Of a stretch of 64,000 bases of DNA, positions 7,839 to 17,611 are shown in pieces. The stretch is from Photobacterium alginatilyticum (GTDB lineage Bacteria > Pseudomonadota > Gammaproteobacteria > Enterobacterales > Vibrionaceae), in the NCBI RefSeq assembly GCF_009910675.1, contig NZ_RSEJ01000001.1:186001-250000 (forward strand), given 5' to 3'. Both the position numbers and the translations under genes were made by a program. A model generated the notes under the pieces. It saw nothing but the letters and a program-made list of their open reading frames with translations, was not told where the DNA came from and did not search any database. The number at the start of each line of letters is the position of its first letter. The first letter of the stretch is position 1.

Positions 7839-9521
7839 ATGGCAATGTCAAAGCTTAGCTGTATCGGGCTTGTTCTGATGGTCACTTGTACACAGACGGT
7901 GTCGGCGGAAAGCCTACCGCCATCATCCCACTTGGCTGTAGGCGCTTCGCTACAGCAACCCGCTGAAGATGTCTTGCAACAGCAAAAGGCGAAACAGTGG
8001 GTACTCGAAATTGCAAATGATGTTTCTGCTATTCGCTATATTGATAAGCTTGCCCAGTTATACCATGCCATCGGCTATACGCCGCTTTGGCAAGACACCT
8101 TTACTGCCAATGAGTTTGATGAGCAGCTTAGGCTCTTGGCGCAGTCTGGCGTTAGTGCTGACTACACGCGCCGTTACTCGTTGTTGCAACACTTCAAAAA
8201 TTCTAACGACTGGCGCCAGTACGACTTACTGGCAACCGATTCGCTGCTGGCTTATATGAGCTATATCGAAAGTCTGCCTGAATTCGGTCGCGGATGGTTG
8301 TTCGGTGCCGGGGTCGAGTCGCGCCTGCCTGCTCCCTCTTCGGTAGGGCTTGAGCGGTTGCTCAGTGCTGTTGAGGTCGACAGGCTGCGGTTTTTTGTCG
8401 CCGGGCTAAAACCGGCTGATGATCGCTATACGCAGATCGAACTGGCGATCAAGGAGTTGGAGCAGGCCGCCAGCCAGCGCTGGCCCGGGTTTTATCAGCA
8501 GGGGATTATCCGCCTTGGCACCCGGCTTAAGAACCCTGACGGCTTGATCACAATCCTCGAAAATCTTGGCGATTTGCAGGATTACGAGGCAGAACAGTTG
8601 CGTGAGGCGAAGGTACGCACTTACAACATCGACTTGGTTAATGCTATCAAAAGCTTCCAGCAGCGACATGGCCTCAAGGTTGATGGCACCATTGGCCCCA
8701 AAACCCGTTACTGGCTGGCGATGCCGGCAAAAGAACGTATTCGGATCCTGGCACTCAATGCGCAGCGACTGCATCTATGGCCGGCCGATCAGCCCTCCAT
8801 GCTTGTTGTTAATATTCCTGACTATGAGCTGACGTTGTGGCTGGATAACAAACATGTGCTGGATAGCAAGGTGATCGTCGGCAGGCCCAGTCGCCGTACC
8901 CCTTTGATGACCTCGACGGTGGCATCGGTTGTCTTCAACCCGTACTGGAACGTGCCGATTTCTATCATGCGTAAAGATATTCTGCCCAAGGCCAGGTATG
9001 ACCGAGGTTACCTGTACCGGAATGATTTCAGGGTCATCCGCAGTTGGACAAGTTCGGAGCAGATCCCGATCCATACCATCGACTGGCGAATTGTCAATGC
9101 AAAAGCGTTCCCGTATCGGCTACGGCAAAAACCGGGCAAGAAAAATGCCCTTGGTCGCTTTAAGTTCAATATTCCGAACGATAACTCGATCTACCTCCAT
9201 GATACACCGGCCAAAAGCCTGTTTAACAAAGACGAGCGGGCATTCAGTTCAGGCTGCGTCAGGGTCGAGCATGCCGATGACCTGGCGATGATTTTGCTGA
9301 CTTACTCGGGTGTCACCGAGCAGCGTGTCAACGAGCTCAAGGCGAGGACGAAAACCAAAACTGTCGGACTCAACAACCGGGTTAAGGTGCATCTGATTTA
9401 TCAGACAGCCTGGGTAGACAATCAGGGTTTGGTGAATTTTCGTGATGATGTCTATAGCTATGATCAAATGAGTGAGATGTCTCAAAAAGAAGAAAAATTC
9501 ACAATTATTTACCACGAATAA
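7839..9521 (+). CDS. ldtD: L,D-transpeptidase LdtD (YcbB)
   Basis: A 560-residue murein L,D-transpeptidase that makes 3-3 crosslinks in the periplasm. After a signal peptide (residues 1-26, cleavage near VSAES) come an N-terminal scaffold, a peptidoglycan-binding domain (about 255-295: AIKSFQQRHGLKVDGTIGPKT) and a YkuD catalytic domain with the HDTPAKSLF element and catalytic Cys473 in SSGCVRVEH. E. coli LdtD is about 615 residues, so this copy is a little shorter. GGGGA lies before the ATG. It starts the conserved ldtD-mepK-ycbL group. Confidence 0.93.
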   Translation: MAMSKLSCIGLVLMVTCTQTVSAESLPPSSHLAVGASLQQPAEDVLQQQKAKQWVLEIANDVSAIRYIDKLAQLYHAIGYTPLWQDTFTANEFDEQLRLLAQSGVSADYTRRYSLLQHFKNSNDWRQYDLLATDSLLAYMSYIESLPEFGRGWLFGAGVESRLPAPSSVGLERLLSAVEVDRLRFFVAGLKPADDRYTQIELAIKELEQAASQRWPGFYQQGIIRLGTRLKNPDGLITILENLGDLQDYEAEQLREAKVRTYNIDLVNAIKSFQQRHGLKVDGTIGPKTRYWLAMPAKERIRILALNAQRLHLWPADQPSMLVVNIPDYELTLWLDNKHVLDSKVIVGRPSRRTPLMTSTVASVVFNPYWNVPISIMRKDILPKARYDRGYLYRNDFRVIRSWTSSEQIPIHTIDWRIVNAKAFPYRLRQKPGKKNALGRFKFNIPNDNSIYLHDTPAKSLFNKDERAFSSGCVRVEHADDLAMILLTYSGVTEQRVNELKARTKTKTVGLNNRVKVHLIYQTAWVDNQGLVNFRDDVYSYDQMSEMSQKEEKFTIIYHE

Positions 9522-9673
9522 TTTTCTTATAAGTCAGTCATTAGCCGATGGCGGTACAATAATTAAGCGTTTTATTGCGTTTAACACATTTGACTGAACA
9601 AAAACTGAACGGTATCTTGCTTTTCGATTCATGGCTTTGGCCCGACATTAGCAAGAAAGTGGTTTAGTTTAGG

Positions 9674-10222
9674 ATGTCTGAGATTGATTACAAGCGCCGC
9701 CAGTTATTGGTTGCTGGGGGACTGGCGGTTGGCGCATGTTTATTGCCAGGAGTGGCATTGGCTAGCCCGTACAAAGCAACGAGTGCGAGAAAGATTTCGC
9801 TGTGTAATATTCATACTAAAGAAGATCTGGAAACCCAGTACTTTGATGGTCAAAGTTATATCAAGCAAGAACTGAAGCGAATTAACCATATTTGCCGTGA
9901 TTTCCGCCGTAATGAAGTGGCAAACATGGATCGCCGTCTGTTTGATGCAATTGCCGAAATACAGGCGGGTTTAGGGCACAAGGGCCAGGTGCGGATTATC
10001 TCCGGTTACCGCTCTCCCGAGACCAACAAAGCATTGCAGAAAAATGGCGGGGTGGCAAAAAAGAGCTACCATATGAAAGGCGAAGCCATTGACTTCAATC
10101 TTGAAGGGGTGCCCTTGTCCAAGGTGCGCAATGCTGCCCTCGAGTTACGCCTCGGTGGCGTAGGCTATTACCCGAAGAGTGGTTTTGTCCATATTGATAC
10201 AGGCCCGGTTCGTCGTTGGTAA
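9674..10222 (+). CDS. mepK: Murein endopeptidase MepK (YcbK, DUF882)
   Basis: A 182-residue peptidase M15 relative (DUF882). It has a Tat-type signal with RR at residues 8-9 and a hydrophobic stretch to ALA (residue 30). Zinc-site residues are visible: His133 and Asp140 in HMKGEAID, and His173 in HID. E. coli MepK cuts L,D-type (3-3) murein crosslinks, the bonds that LdtD makes, so the neighbouring pair synthesises and opens the same bond. The gap to ldtD is 152 bases, so it may have its own promoter. AGG sits almost directly before the ATG. Confidence 0.92.
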   Translation: MSEIDYKRRQLLVAGGLAVGACLLPGVALASPYKATSARKISLCNIHTKEDLETQYFDGQSYIKQELKRINHICRDFRRNEVANMDRRLFDAIAEIQAGLGHKGQVRIISGYRSPETNKALQKNGGVAKKSYHMKGEAIDFNLEGVPLSKVRNAALELRLGGVGYYPKSGFVHIDTGPVRRW

Positions 10223-10276
10223 GTGATAAAGGTCGAACTGCCAACCGAGTTGAGTGTAATATTTGTCGAATAATTC

Positions 10277-10320
10277 CAAAGCCGGTTTCTATCTCCCTCT
10301 CTTGATAGATTCCGGCTTTG
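10277..10320 (+). terminator. Hairpin after mepK
   Basis: Outer stem CAAAGCCGG / CCGGCTTTG with an inner TCTATC / GATAGA pairing; only a short T-containing tail follows. Probable terminator before ycbL. Confidence 0.6.
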
Positions 10321-10396
10321 TTGTATCTGGGATTTTGTTGTTACTGCCTGTGGCGTGTTATCCTGCCCCCAGATTATTGTGAGTTAGGAAAGGGCT

Positions 10397-11050
10397 ATGA
10401 GTCTCCAGTTTGAAATTGTTCCAGTTACCCCGTTTCAGCAAAACTGTTCGGTTATTTGGTGTGATGAAACCAATGAAGCTGCCTTGGTCGATCCCGGTGG
10501 TGATATTCATTTGCTAAAAAACAAGGTTCAGCAACTGGGGCTGACAGTCACCAAGCTGATCCTGACTCATGGCCATCTTGACCATGTCGGCGGTACCGCG
10601 CCGTTAGCGGCTGAGCTAGGTGTACCTGTGATTGGTCCGCATAAAGAGGATGCATTCTGGCTGCAGGGGTTGCCTCGTCAGAGCGAGATGTTTGGTTTCC
10701 CGCTGACAGAAGCTTTCGATCCGGATCAGTGGCTGGAAGAAGGTGATGTGGTCACCGTCGGCAATCAGTCTTTAAGTGTGTATCACACGCCGGGGCATAC
10801 GCCGGGTCATGTCGTGCTCTACAGTGCCGAAGCCAGTGTTGCCTTCGTGGGGGATGTGCTGTTCAATGGCGGGATTGGTCGTACCGATTTCCCGAAAGGC
10901 GATTTTCAGACTTTGATCAATTCTATCAAGGGCAAGTTGTGGCCGCTTGGCAATGATGTTTCCTTTGTACCGGGTCACGGCCCGATGTCGACATTTGGCA
11001 AAGAGCGGGTGTCAAATCCGTTTGTGGCAGACGAAATGCCGCTGTACTAA
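10397..11050 (+). CDS. ycbL: Glyoxalase II-like MBL-fold hydrolase YcbL
   Basis: A 217-residue metallo-beta-lactamase-fold hydrolase. The metal motif THGHLDHVGG provides His58, His60, Asp62 and His63; further ligands lie in HTPGHTPGHVV, FVGDVLF and PGHGP. The length matches type II glyoxalases, and Salmonella YcbL has glyoxalase II activity (hydrolysis of S-D-lactoylglutathione). Cytoplasmic. It follows mepK as in enterobacteria and is closed by a terminator. Specificity in this organism is inferred from the family. Confidence 0.9.
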   Translation: MSLQFEIVPVTPFQQNCSVIWCDETNEAALVDPGGDIHLLKNKVQQLGLTVTKLILTHGHLDHVGGTAPLAAELGVPVIGPHKEDAFWLQGLPRQSEMFGFPLTEAFDPDQWLEEGDVVTVGNQSLSVYHTPGHTPGHVVLYSAEASVAFVGDVLFNGGIGRTDFPKGDFQTLINSIKGKLWPLGNDVSFVPGHGPMSTFGKERVSNPFVADEMPLY

Positions 11051-11074
11051 CAGGCTTCAATTCCTGGGACTGAC

Positions 11075-11104
11075 AAAGCGAGGGTGTTCAGCTCTCGCTT
11101 TTCT
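11075..11104 (+). terminator. Rho-independent terminator after ycbL
   Basis: Stem AAAGCGAG / CTCGCTTT with a T-rich tail, 25 bases after the ycbL stop codon. Confidence 0.7.
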
Positions 11105-11157
11105 GTTTATTGATTCGCACACACTATAGTTCTCTTCTTTTATCCCCATCTTTTTAA

Positions 11158-11173
11158 TGTGACTACTTTCACG
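11158..11173 (+). promoter_or_regulatory. Putative CRP site upstream of uhpT
   Basis: TGTGA-CTACTT-TCACG fits the CRP consensus TGTGA-N6-TCACA at 9 of 10 half-site positions. E. coli uhpT is CRP-dependent, which supports the call. It lies about 300 bases before the uhpT start codon, so the transcript probably has a long leader. Confidence 0.55.
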
Positions 11174-11383
11174 CTTTTCCAGCCAAGATGCAAAAACTAG
11201 GAATCTTTCCTAATTGTTTTAGGTCGGCTTCTCAAGCCAGTAAACCTGACCGTCTTTAAAATCTTCAGTCAATCGGGTTGAACATCCTTATGCCTTGCCT
11301 TCAAACGCCTTGTTTGGCGGGTTGCCGAGGTTTCGGTATGGGCATAACTATTTCTTTTGCTCCCGATGATCTCCAGGAGTCTG

Positions 11384-11442
11384 CTTACTGAATGCCGTCT
11401 GATAGTTCGGTGGTGAACAGGACATGCCAGGTATTCAGTAAG
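11384..11442 (+). repeat. Inverted repeat in the uhpT leader/promoter
   Basis: Arms CTTACTGAATGCC (11384-11396) and GGTATTCAGTAAG (11430-11442) match at 12 of 13 positions across a 33-base spacer. It could be a UhpA operator pair or a hairpin in the uhpT leader mRNA. It ends 32 bases before the ATG. Confidence 0.5.
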
Positions 11443-11474
11443 TAGGCTTTATATTAGAAAATTGAGGGTTTCAC

Positions 11475-12875
11475 ATGTTTAAATTGTTGGAGCAGGTCAG
11501 AAAGCCGACGCTGGATCTGCCTGTAGAAGAGCGCCGCAAGATGTGGTTTAAGCCATTCATGCAATCGTACCTGGTTGTATTTATTGGCTACCTGACCATG
11601 TATCTGATCCGCAAAAACTTCAATGTTGCTCAAAACGACATGATTTCAACCTACGGCTTGTCGATGACAGAGCTAGGTATGATTGGTTTGGGTTTCTCTA
11701 TCACCTACGGTATTGGTAAAACAGCCGTTTCTTATTATGCCGATGGTAAAAATACCAAGCAGTTTCTGCCGTTCATGCTGATCCTGTCTGGTATTGCGAT
11801 GCTGGGCTTCAGTGTGAGCATGGGCGGTTCAGGTGTGAGCTTGTTCCTGATGATTGCTTTCTATGGTCTGAGCGGTTTCTTCCAGAGTACCGGTGGTCCG
11901 TCTAGTTACTCTACCATTACCAAGTGGACACCGCGTAAGAAGCGGGGTACCTACCTGGGCTTCTGGAACATGTCACACAATGTCGGTGGTGCCGGTGCGG
12001 CAGGTGTTGCCCTGTTCGGTGCGAACTACCTGTTTGATGGTCACGTGATCGGTATGTTTGTCTTCCCGTCGATCATTGCTCTGGTAGTGGGCTTTATCGG
12101 TCTGCGTTACGGCAGTGATTCACCGGAAGCTTACGGCTTGGGCAAGGCCGAGGAACTGTTCGGTGAAGAAGTCAGCGAAGAGGATGTCAACGCTGAAGAA
12201 AACCAGATGACCAAGCGCGAAATCTTCATGGAATACGTGCTGAAGAACAAGATTATCTGGTTGCTGTGTTTTGCCAACATCTTCCTGTACATCGTACGTA
12301 TCGGTATTGACCAGTGGTCGACAGTTTACGCCTATCAGGAGCTTGGTTTCTCGAAGGAAACGGCTATCCAGGGCTTTACTATGTTCGAGGTTGGTGCTCT
12401 GGTCGGTACCTTGATGTGGGGTTACCTGTCTGATTTGGCCAATGGTCGTCGTGCCCTTGTCGCATGTGTTTCTCTGGCACTAATCATCTTTGCGCTTGAG
12501 TTCTATCAGACCGCGACAACTGAGTACATGTACCTGGGTTCTCTGTTTGTACTTGGCTTCCTGGTGTTCGGTCCTCAGCTGCTTATCGGTGTTGCTGCCG
12601 TTGGCTTTGTTCCGAAGAAAGCGATCAGTGTTGCCGACGGTATCAAAGGTACGTTTGCCTACCTGATTGGTGACAGTTTTGCCAAGCTTGGTCTGGGTAT
12701 GATTGCCGATGGTACGCCTATCTTCGGTTTGACAGGTTGGCAGGGTACCTTTGCGGCTCTGGATACTTCAGCCGCAGTATGTATCGGTTTGTTGTTCTTT
12801 GTTGCTATCGCGGAAGAGAAGAAAATCCGTCGCGAGAAGCGCCTGCTACAAGAGACTGAAGTAGAACTTGCCTAA
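11475..12875 (+). CDS. uhpT: Hexose-6-phosphate:phosphate antiporter UhpT
   Basis: A 466-residue MFS protein of the organophosphate:phosphate antiporter family with 12 predicted membrane segments. It imports glucose-6-phosphate and related esters in exchange for phosphate. Supporting signs are the family hallmarks [18 protein letters not shown] near the N-terminus, [15 protein letters not shown] and the [14 protein letters not shown] loop, plus its position before uhpABC. E. coli has the order uhpABC-uhpT; here uhpT is first and has its own terminator (12894-12917). CRP-like and inverted-repeat elements lie upstream. UhpT is also the usual entry route for fosfomycin. Confidence 0.95.
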   Translation: MFKLLEQVRKPTLDLPVEERRKMWFKPFMQSYLVVFIGYLTMYLIRKNFNVAQNDMISTYGLSMTELGMIGLGFSITYGIGKTAVSYYADGKNTKQFLPFMLILSGIAMLGFSVSMGGSGVSLFLMIAFYGLSGFFQSTGGPSSYSTITKWTPRKKRGTYLGFWNMSHNVGGAGAAGVALFGANYLFDGHVIGMFVFPSIIALVVGFIGLRYGSDSPEAYGLGKAEELFGEEVSEEDVNAEENQMTKREIFMEYVLKNKIIWLLCFANIFLYIVRIGIDQWSTVYAYQELGFSKETAIQGFTMFEVGALVGTLMWGYLSDLANGRRALVACVSLALIIFALEFYQTATTEYMYLGSLFVLGFLVFGPQLLIGVAAVGFVPKKAISVADGIKGTFAYLIGDSFAKLGLGMIADGTPIFGLTGWQGTFAALDTSAAVCIGLLFFVAIAEEKKIRREKRLLQETEVELA

Positions 12876-12893
12876 GTTGCTCTGACTCAATAA

Positions 12894-12917
12894 ACCACCC
12901 TTCTGGGTGGTTTTTTT
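12894..12917 (+). terminator. Terminator after uhpT
   Basis: Stem AACCACC / GGTGGTT with a 5-base loop and a run of seven T, 18 bases after the stop. It separates uhpT from uhpABC. Confidence 0.85.
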
Positions 12918-13064
12918 ATGCCTTTATGAATATATGGGAAGTGGACCTGACTGCTTCTTGTGATAAGGGATGTAATGAATGCTGGGATTTCATTTTTCGC
13001 TCTTGCCTGTCAGGGCGGATGGATGTAGCTTATGCCTCTTTTTGCTGTGGCCGGGTGGTGCTAG

Positions 13065-13673
13065 ATGATCAAAGTCGTACTGGTAGATGATCACATTATT
13101 GTGCGTTCTGGGTTTGCCCAATTGCTGTCGTTGGAAACCGATATAGAGGTTGTCCGGGAATTTGGCTCTGCTCAGGAAGCAAGGCTGGGCATTCCGGGCA
13201 GCAAGGCTACGGTTTGTATTCTGGATATTTCGATGCCGGACGAAAGCGGCTTGTCTCTGCTGGCCGATCTGCCGGAAGGAATCGCCTGCATCATGCTGAG
13301 TGTCCATGACTCGGTAGCGATTGTCGAAAAAGCACTGGAAGCAGGGGCCAGGGGCTATTTGAGCAAGCGTTGTAGCCCGGATGAATTAATTCAGGCGGTA
13401 CGAACAGCGGCAACCGGCGGTTGTTATCTGACGCCTGACATTGCGCTGAAACTGGCTTCCCCCGATCGTGGTGGAAAGCAGCTGACCCAACTGACCAAGC
13501 GCGAGCGTCAGATCGGCGAGATGCTGGCATTGGGGCTGGATGTAAAGACGGTGGCAGCCAAGCTGGGCCTTAGCCATAAGACGGTTCATGTTCATCGTGC
13601 CAATGCGATGGACAAACTGAACGTCAAGAATAATGTCGAGCTGGCAAAGTGTTTCGCTTCTGAGGCGCTTTGA
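13065..13673 (+). CDS. uhpA: Response regulator UhpA (NarL/FixJ family)
   Basis: A 202-residue two-component regulator. The receiver domain has acidic-pocket residues D8-D9 and phospho-acceptor Asp54 ([10 protein letters not shown]), the same number as in E. coli UhpA. The C-terminal LuxR-type helix-turn-helix is at about 140-200 ([28 protein letters not shown]). It should activate uhpT when phosphorylated by UhpB. The stop overlaps the uhpB start as TGATG, so translation is coupled. The operon uhpA-uhpB-uhpC begins about 150 bases after the uhpT terminator. Confidence 0.94.
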   Translation: MIKVVLVDDHIIVRSGFAQLLSLETDIEVVREFGSAQEARLGIPGSKATVCILDISMPDESGLSLLADLPEGIACIMLSVHDSVAIVEKALEAGARGYLSKRCSPDELIQAVRTAATGGCYLTPDIALKLASPDRGGKQLTQLTKRERQIGEMLALGLDVKTVAAKLGLSHKTVHVHRANAMDKLNVKNNVELAKCFASEAL

Positions 13674-15184
13674 TGCGTAATTTTGCTATTACCTCCCTGT
13701 GTAGCTGGCTGCTGATATCCTGCAGCTGGTTTTGTCTGTGGATCATTGGCTTTTACTTCACACTCGATCCCGAGCTGGCCGTCTTATTTTTTCCCTTTGC
13801 GATGAGGTTGGGGATATCTCTTCATGCCCCCAAACAATACTGGCCGGCTATATACGGGGCGGAGTGGTGGCTGATTGTCTCTTTGGCCGTGATGCTCGAA
13901 CAGCCACAGTGGGTGTCGGTTATTGCCGCGAGTTTACTCAGCCTGCCGGTCCTGTGGCTGGCCCATCAATATTATTACGGCACCCAGTGGCGCAGGTTAT
14001 GCGTCATGGGGGCAGTGATCGGCCTGACGGCGCTGATAAATACGCTGGCAGTCGCCTCACAAAGCAACCATAGCCTGATGGTACTGCTGGTCAGCATTAC
14101 CGGCGGGTTGATGCTGGTGCCCAGTTGCTATTTGATTTGGAGCTATTTGTTTCAGAAAGCGTGGATCCCGCTGACTGTCGGTCTGGTGTCTCGCCCTGTT
14201 GAGCTGCGAAGCCGGCATGTGGTGCTTTATGCCTCGTTGTTTATGGTTAGTATTGCGATTCAGCTTGGCCTGCCTGATGAGATGCGCCGGTTTGCGCCGT
14301 TCTGCCTGGCAATCCCGATCATTCTTCTGGCGTTTCGGTATGGCTGGCAGGGCGCTTTGCTGGGCACCTTGCTAAACAGTGTGGCCTTGATTGCGGCCAG
14401 AACCGGGGGCAGCAACCTTGAGATCACCGATCTCTTGTTGTCGCTATCGGCCCAGAGCCTGACAGGCATTTTGCTGGGGATGGGGATCCAGCGCCAGCGT
14501 GAGCTGAACCAGCAGCTCCGCCATGAACTGGTCCGTAACCATAGCTTATCCCGTCAGCTGGTAAAGGCCGAAGAATCGGTCCGACGCGAAGTTGCCCGCG
14601 AGCTTCATGACGAAATAGGGCAAAACATCACGGCGATTCGTACCCAGGCCTCGATTATCCAGCGTGTTGAAAATACGCCGATGGGGAAGACTTGTGCAAC
14701 CACGATTGAGTCGCTGTCACTGAATATTTACGATACCACCAAGGGACTGCTGACCCAGCTGAGACCGAAGTCACTGGATGATCTCGGCCTTGAAGATGCC
14801 GTGCACCAGTTGGTCCGAGAACTCGAGTGCGAAAGTCACGGTATAGAGACCATTATTGATTGGCACCATAACGGCCAGGATTTGGCTGCACTCAGTGACA
14901 CCATGAGTGTGACTGTGTACCGGATTTGCCAGGAAGCACTCAATAATATCGTGAAATACGCCAGGGCCTCCGAAGTGAGCATCCGTATCGACATCAGGGA
15001 AGAGGTTGAGCTGATTGTCAGGGACAATGGTATCGGCTTTAAGCCGGAGCTGACACTCAATGGATTTGGTCTGCGTGGGATGCGCGAGCGGGTTCAGGCT
15101 CTCGGAGGAACCTTCACACTGCACAGCCAGACAATGGGAGAAGCACAGGGCACTGAGCTTAGAGTGACTCTGCCTGTGTTGTAA
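13673..15184 (+). CDS. uhpB: Sensor histidine kinase UhpB
   Basis: A 503-residue kinase using the ATG at 13673, which overlaps the uhpA stop as TGATG; a TTG one codon upstream is a less likely start. The N-terminal half has about 8 hydrophobic segments (MASE1-like). The HisKA_3 dimerisation domain contains the phospho-accepting His312 in VARELHDEIGQN, and the HATPase_c domain includes NIVKYARAS, DNGIGF and GFGLRGMRERV. It phosphorylates UhpA when UhpC reports external glucose-6-phosphate. Length and His position agree with E. coli UhpB (500 residues, His313). Confidence 0.94.
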   Translation: MRNFAITSLCSWLLISCSWFCLWIIGFYFTLDPELAVLFFPFAMRLGISLHAPKQYWPAIYGAEWWLIVSLAVMLEQPQWVSVIAASLLSLPVLWLAHQYYYGTQWRRLCVMGAVIGLTALINTLAVASQSNHSLMVLLVSITGGLMLVPSCYLIWSYLFQKAWIPLTVGLVSRPVELRSRHVVLYASLFMVSIAIQLGLPDEMRRFAPFCLAIPIILLAFRYGWQGALLGTLLNSVALIAARTGGSNLEITDLLLSLSAQSLTGILLGMGIQRQRELNQQLRHELVRNHSLSRQLVKAEESVRREVARELHDEIGQNITAIRTQASIIQRVENTPMGKTCATTIESLSLNIYDTTKGLLTQLRPKSLDDLGLEDAVHQLVRELECESHGIETIIDWHHNGQDLAALSDTMSVTVYRICQEALNNIVKYARASEVSIRIDIREEVELIVRDNGIGFKPELTLNGFGLRGMRERVQALGGTFTLHSQTMGEAQGTELRVTLPVL

Positions 15185-15230
15185 TTCTGCTTCTGTTGTA
15201 ACGTCCTTGGGTTGAATGAATAAGTAAAGA

Positions 15231-16580
15231 ATGATGCTGGGTTATCTAAAATCACCGCAATCTGCGCCAACGGTTACCGACACCAAACAGGTCGACGAGA
15301 TGTACCGTCATTGGCGGTTCCACATAATGTTTACCATGTATATCGGCTATGCCGTGTTTTATTTCACGCGAAAGAGCTTTAACTATGCCTTGCCGGCAAT
15401 GATCGCTGATCTGGGCATTGATAAAGCCGATATTGGCATGATCGGAACGTTGTTCTATATCACCTACGGCTGTTCGAAGTTTCTCTCCGGGATCATTTCT
15501 GACCGCTCTAACCCGCGTTATTTTATGGGGATCGGTCTGATTGCCACGGGTGTGATCAATATCCTGTTTGGCTTTTCGAGCTCATTGCTGGTAATGACAA
15601 GCCTGTGGGTACTGAACGCCTGGTTCCAGGGCTGGGGATGGCCACCGTGCTCCAAGTTGATGACAACCTGGTATTCACGTTCAGAGCGTGGGTTGTGGTG
15701 GTCACTGTGGAGTACTGCCCACAATGTTGGCGGCGCATTGATCCCGCTTCTGGTGGGTTTCCTGACCCTGCATTATAGCTGGCGCTACGGATTCATCGTT
15801 CCTGGTCTGATTGCTGTTGTGGTTGGTCTGGTACTTTGCTGGCGGCTAAGGGATAAGCCAGTGACTCTCGGGCTGCCGACGGTTGGCCGCTGGCGCAAGG
15901 ACAGCTTGGAGCTGGCCCAGGAAAACGAGGGCAGGGGACTGAGCCACAGTGATATCCTGAGTAAGTACGTGTTGAGCAACAAGTATATCTGGCTGCTGGC
16001 GTTTAGTTATGTGCTGGTGTATATCGTGCGCACAGCTGTTAATGACTGGGGTAATTTATATCTGACCGAGCAGCACGGTTACAGCCTGATCACTGCCAAC
16101 ACAACGTTGTCGTTGTTTGAGGTGGGTGGGTTTGTCGGCTCTCTTGTCGCCGGCTGGGGGTCTGACAGGCTCTTTGGTGGCAACCGGGGACCGATGAACT
16201 TGATCTTCTCTATCGGAATCTTTCTGTCGGTGGCGGCACTGTGGCTGATGCCGATCACTGGTTTTGTGCTTCAGGCTGGCTGCTTTTTTACTATCGGGTT
16301 TTTTGTTTTTGGTCCGCAAATGCTAATCGGCATGGCGGCGGCAGAGTGCTCCCATAAAAATTCTGCCGGGGCTGCGACGGGCTTTGTCGGACTGTTTGCC
16401 TATATGGGAGCGGCGCTGGCAGGTTATCCGCTGGCCCTGGTGATGGAGTATTACCACTGGTCGGGCTTTTTTACTGTTATCTCGGCGGCAGCGGCTGTGG
16501 TGGGTTTGCTATTGTTGCCATTCTTAAAAGCGCAGGAAACCGAGGAAAAGGAAACAGCCAGTTATGAGGCCGCCAGATAA
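15231..16580 (+). CDS. uhpC: Glucose-6-phosphate sensor UhpC (MFS)
   Basis: A 449-residue MFS protein similar to UhpT but with the UhpC role of sensing external glucose-6-phosphate and activating UhpB. Family features include YIGYAVFYFTRKSFNYALPAM at the N-terminus (spread over the first helix), GWGWPPCSKLMTTWYSRSERG and the WSTAHNVGGALIP motif. It starts 46 bases after uhpB in the same operon. The last 19 bases overlap the convergent DUF2982 gene and no terminator was found between them. Confidence 0.93.
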   Translation: MMLGYLKSPQSAPTVTDTKQVDEMYRHWRFHIMFTMYIGYAVFYFTRKSFNYALPAMIADLGIDKADIGMIGTLFYITYGCSKFLSGIISDRSNPRYFMGIGLIATGVINILFGFSSSLLVMTSLWVLNAWFQGWGWPPCSKLMTTWYSRSERGLWWSLWSTAHNVGGALIPLLVGFLTLHYSWRYGFIVPGLIAVVVGLVLCWRLRDKPVTLGLPTVGRWRKDSLELAQENEGRGLSHSDILSKYVLSNKYIWLLAFSYVLVYIVRTAVNDWGNLYLTEQHGYSLITANTTLSLFEVGGFVGSLVAGWGSDRLFGGNRGPMNLIFSIGIFLSVAALWLMPITGFVLQAGCFFTIGFFVFGPQMLIGMAAAECSHKNSAGAATGFVGLFAYMGAALAGYPLALVMEYYHWSGFFTVISAAAAVVGLLLLPFLKAQETEEKETASYEAAR

Positions 16581-17275
16581 CGGCGGGTAAGGCCGACAAA
16601 ATCCTCTGTTGAGCGGTCGAGCAGATCTTCCGAGATGAAGAAGTCATAGCCGAGCAGCTCGCGGTTGTAATGCATTCGGTTGGCCAGCATAGCCAGCAAC
16701 CCTTTGAAGGTTTTTCCGCTACGACCGATGTAGTGCGTATCGTCAAACAGCATGTCTTCTATTTCATGGGGGGGGTTATCCATCCGCTTGTAGGCAAGAA
16801 ACAGCAATGCCCGTTGCTCGAGCAGGATCTTGCTGGCAATACGAGGACAGATGGCGTCAAGGAACTCCTCGTAATCCTTCAGCCGGATCCCGACCCAGGG
16901 TATCGGCTGGTGCCAGCCTTGGTTGGCAATCGTGGCAGGGCCGATCTCGGCAATATTCTTCCATCGCGCCAGCCAGCCGCCACTCGGGCTATGAAACTGA
17001 ATATGCATAAAGGTAAGGGTAAAGGACAGCTCGGGCTCTTGCGCCTGTTTTATCGCAATGATCAGTAAGGTGATAATTGCCAGCAATAAGATGGCGACAG
17101 CGGCAGATTTAATCGCCGGCACAAGGAACACAGTCAGGCCAAGGGCAATAAATGCGGCCAGGCTGATGATCAGCAGCAGTCCCCGGGGCTTTGATATCGG
17201 TGGCTTTATATAGCGTGTCTCCAAGCTGTTCTCCTTACTGATCACTTCTTTTAAGTATGGCTGATCTCTTGGCAT
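16562..17275 (-). CDS. DUF2982 family membrane protein
   Basis: A 237-residue protein resembling the DUF2982 family found in Vibrionaceae and Shewanella. It has two adjacent hydrophobic helices (about residues 30-75, LLLIISLAAFIALGLTVFLV and AAVAILLLAIITLLIIAI) and a cytoplasmic C-terminal domain with GGWLARWKNIAEIG and PWVGIRLKDYEEFLD motifs. No catalytic motif is evident and the function is unknown. The 3' end overlaps uhpC by 19 bases. An alternative start is the Met-poor region further in; the chosen ATG gives the complete N-terminus. Confidence 0.8.
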   Translation of the reverse strand: MPRDQPYLKEVISKENSLETRYIKPPISKPRGLLLIISLAAFIALGLTVFLVPAIKSAAVAILLLAIITLLIIAIKQAQEPELSFTLTFMHIQFHSPSGGWLARWKNIAEIGPATIANQGWHQPIPWVGIRLKDYEEFLDAICPRIASKILLEQRALLFLAYKRMDNPPHEIEDMLFDDTHYIGRSGKTFKGLLAMLANRMHYNRELLGYDFFISEDLLDRSTEDFVGLTRRYLAAS

Positions 17276-17611
17276 AATATTTTTGTGCCCACTAATGCAT
17301 ATTAGTCAATGAGATTTTAATGAAGTAGCCATAATTGGGCCTATTTGCTGAAAATACCCGCTTAGTTATAGGTTATCGTTTGATATTAGATACATTTTTA
17401 GGCAGCTACTAATTGTTGGAAATGAGAGCCCAGCGCTTATTTTTGAGTAAAATCATGTTTTGTTGCGGGTTAAATGACCGTTTGCTGGCATTTCTCTAAC
17501 ATACTTGGTATAACACGCGCTTACTTTTTCCCGCTGGAAATACCAAGCTCATTCATTCCTTGACTGGTATATGGTGGTGACTGAAAGTAGTGCAACGGAG
17601 TAGGAAATTTA
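17276..17611. other. AT-rich divergent intergenic region
   Basis: It holds the divergent promoters of the DUF2982 gene and the histone H1-like gene. I see no gene, tRNA or strong hairpin in it. It is AT-rich with a TATAACACGC-type element about 100 bases before the H1-like start. Confidence 0.4.
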
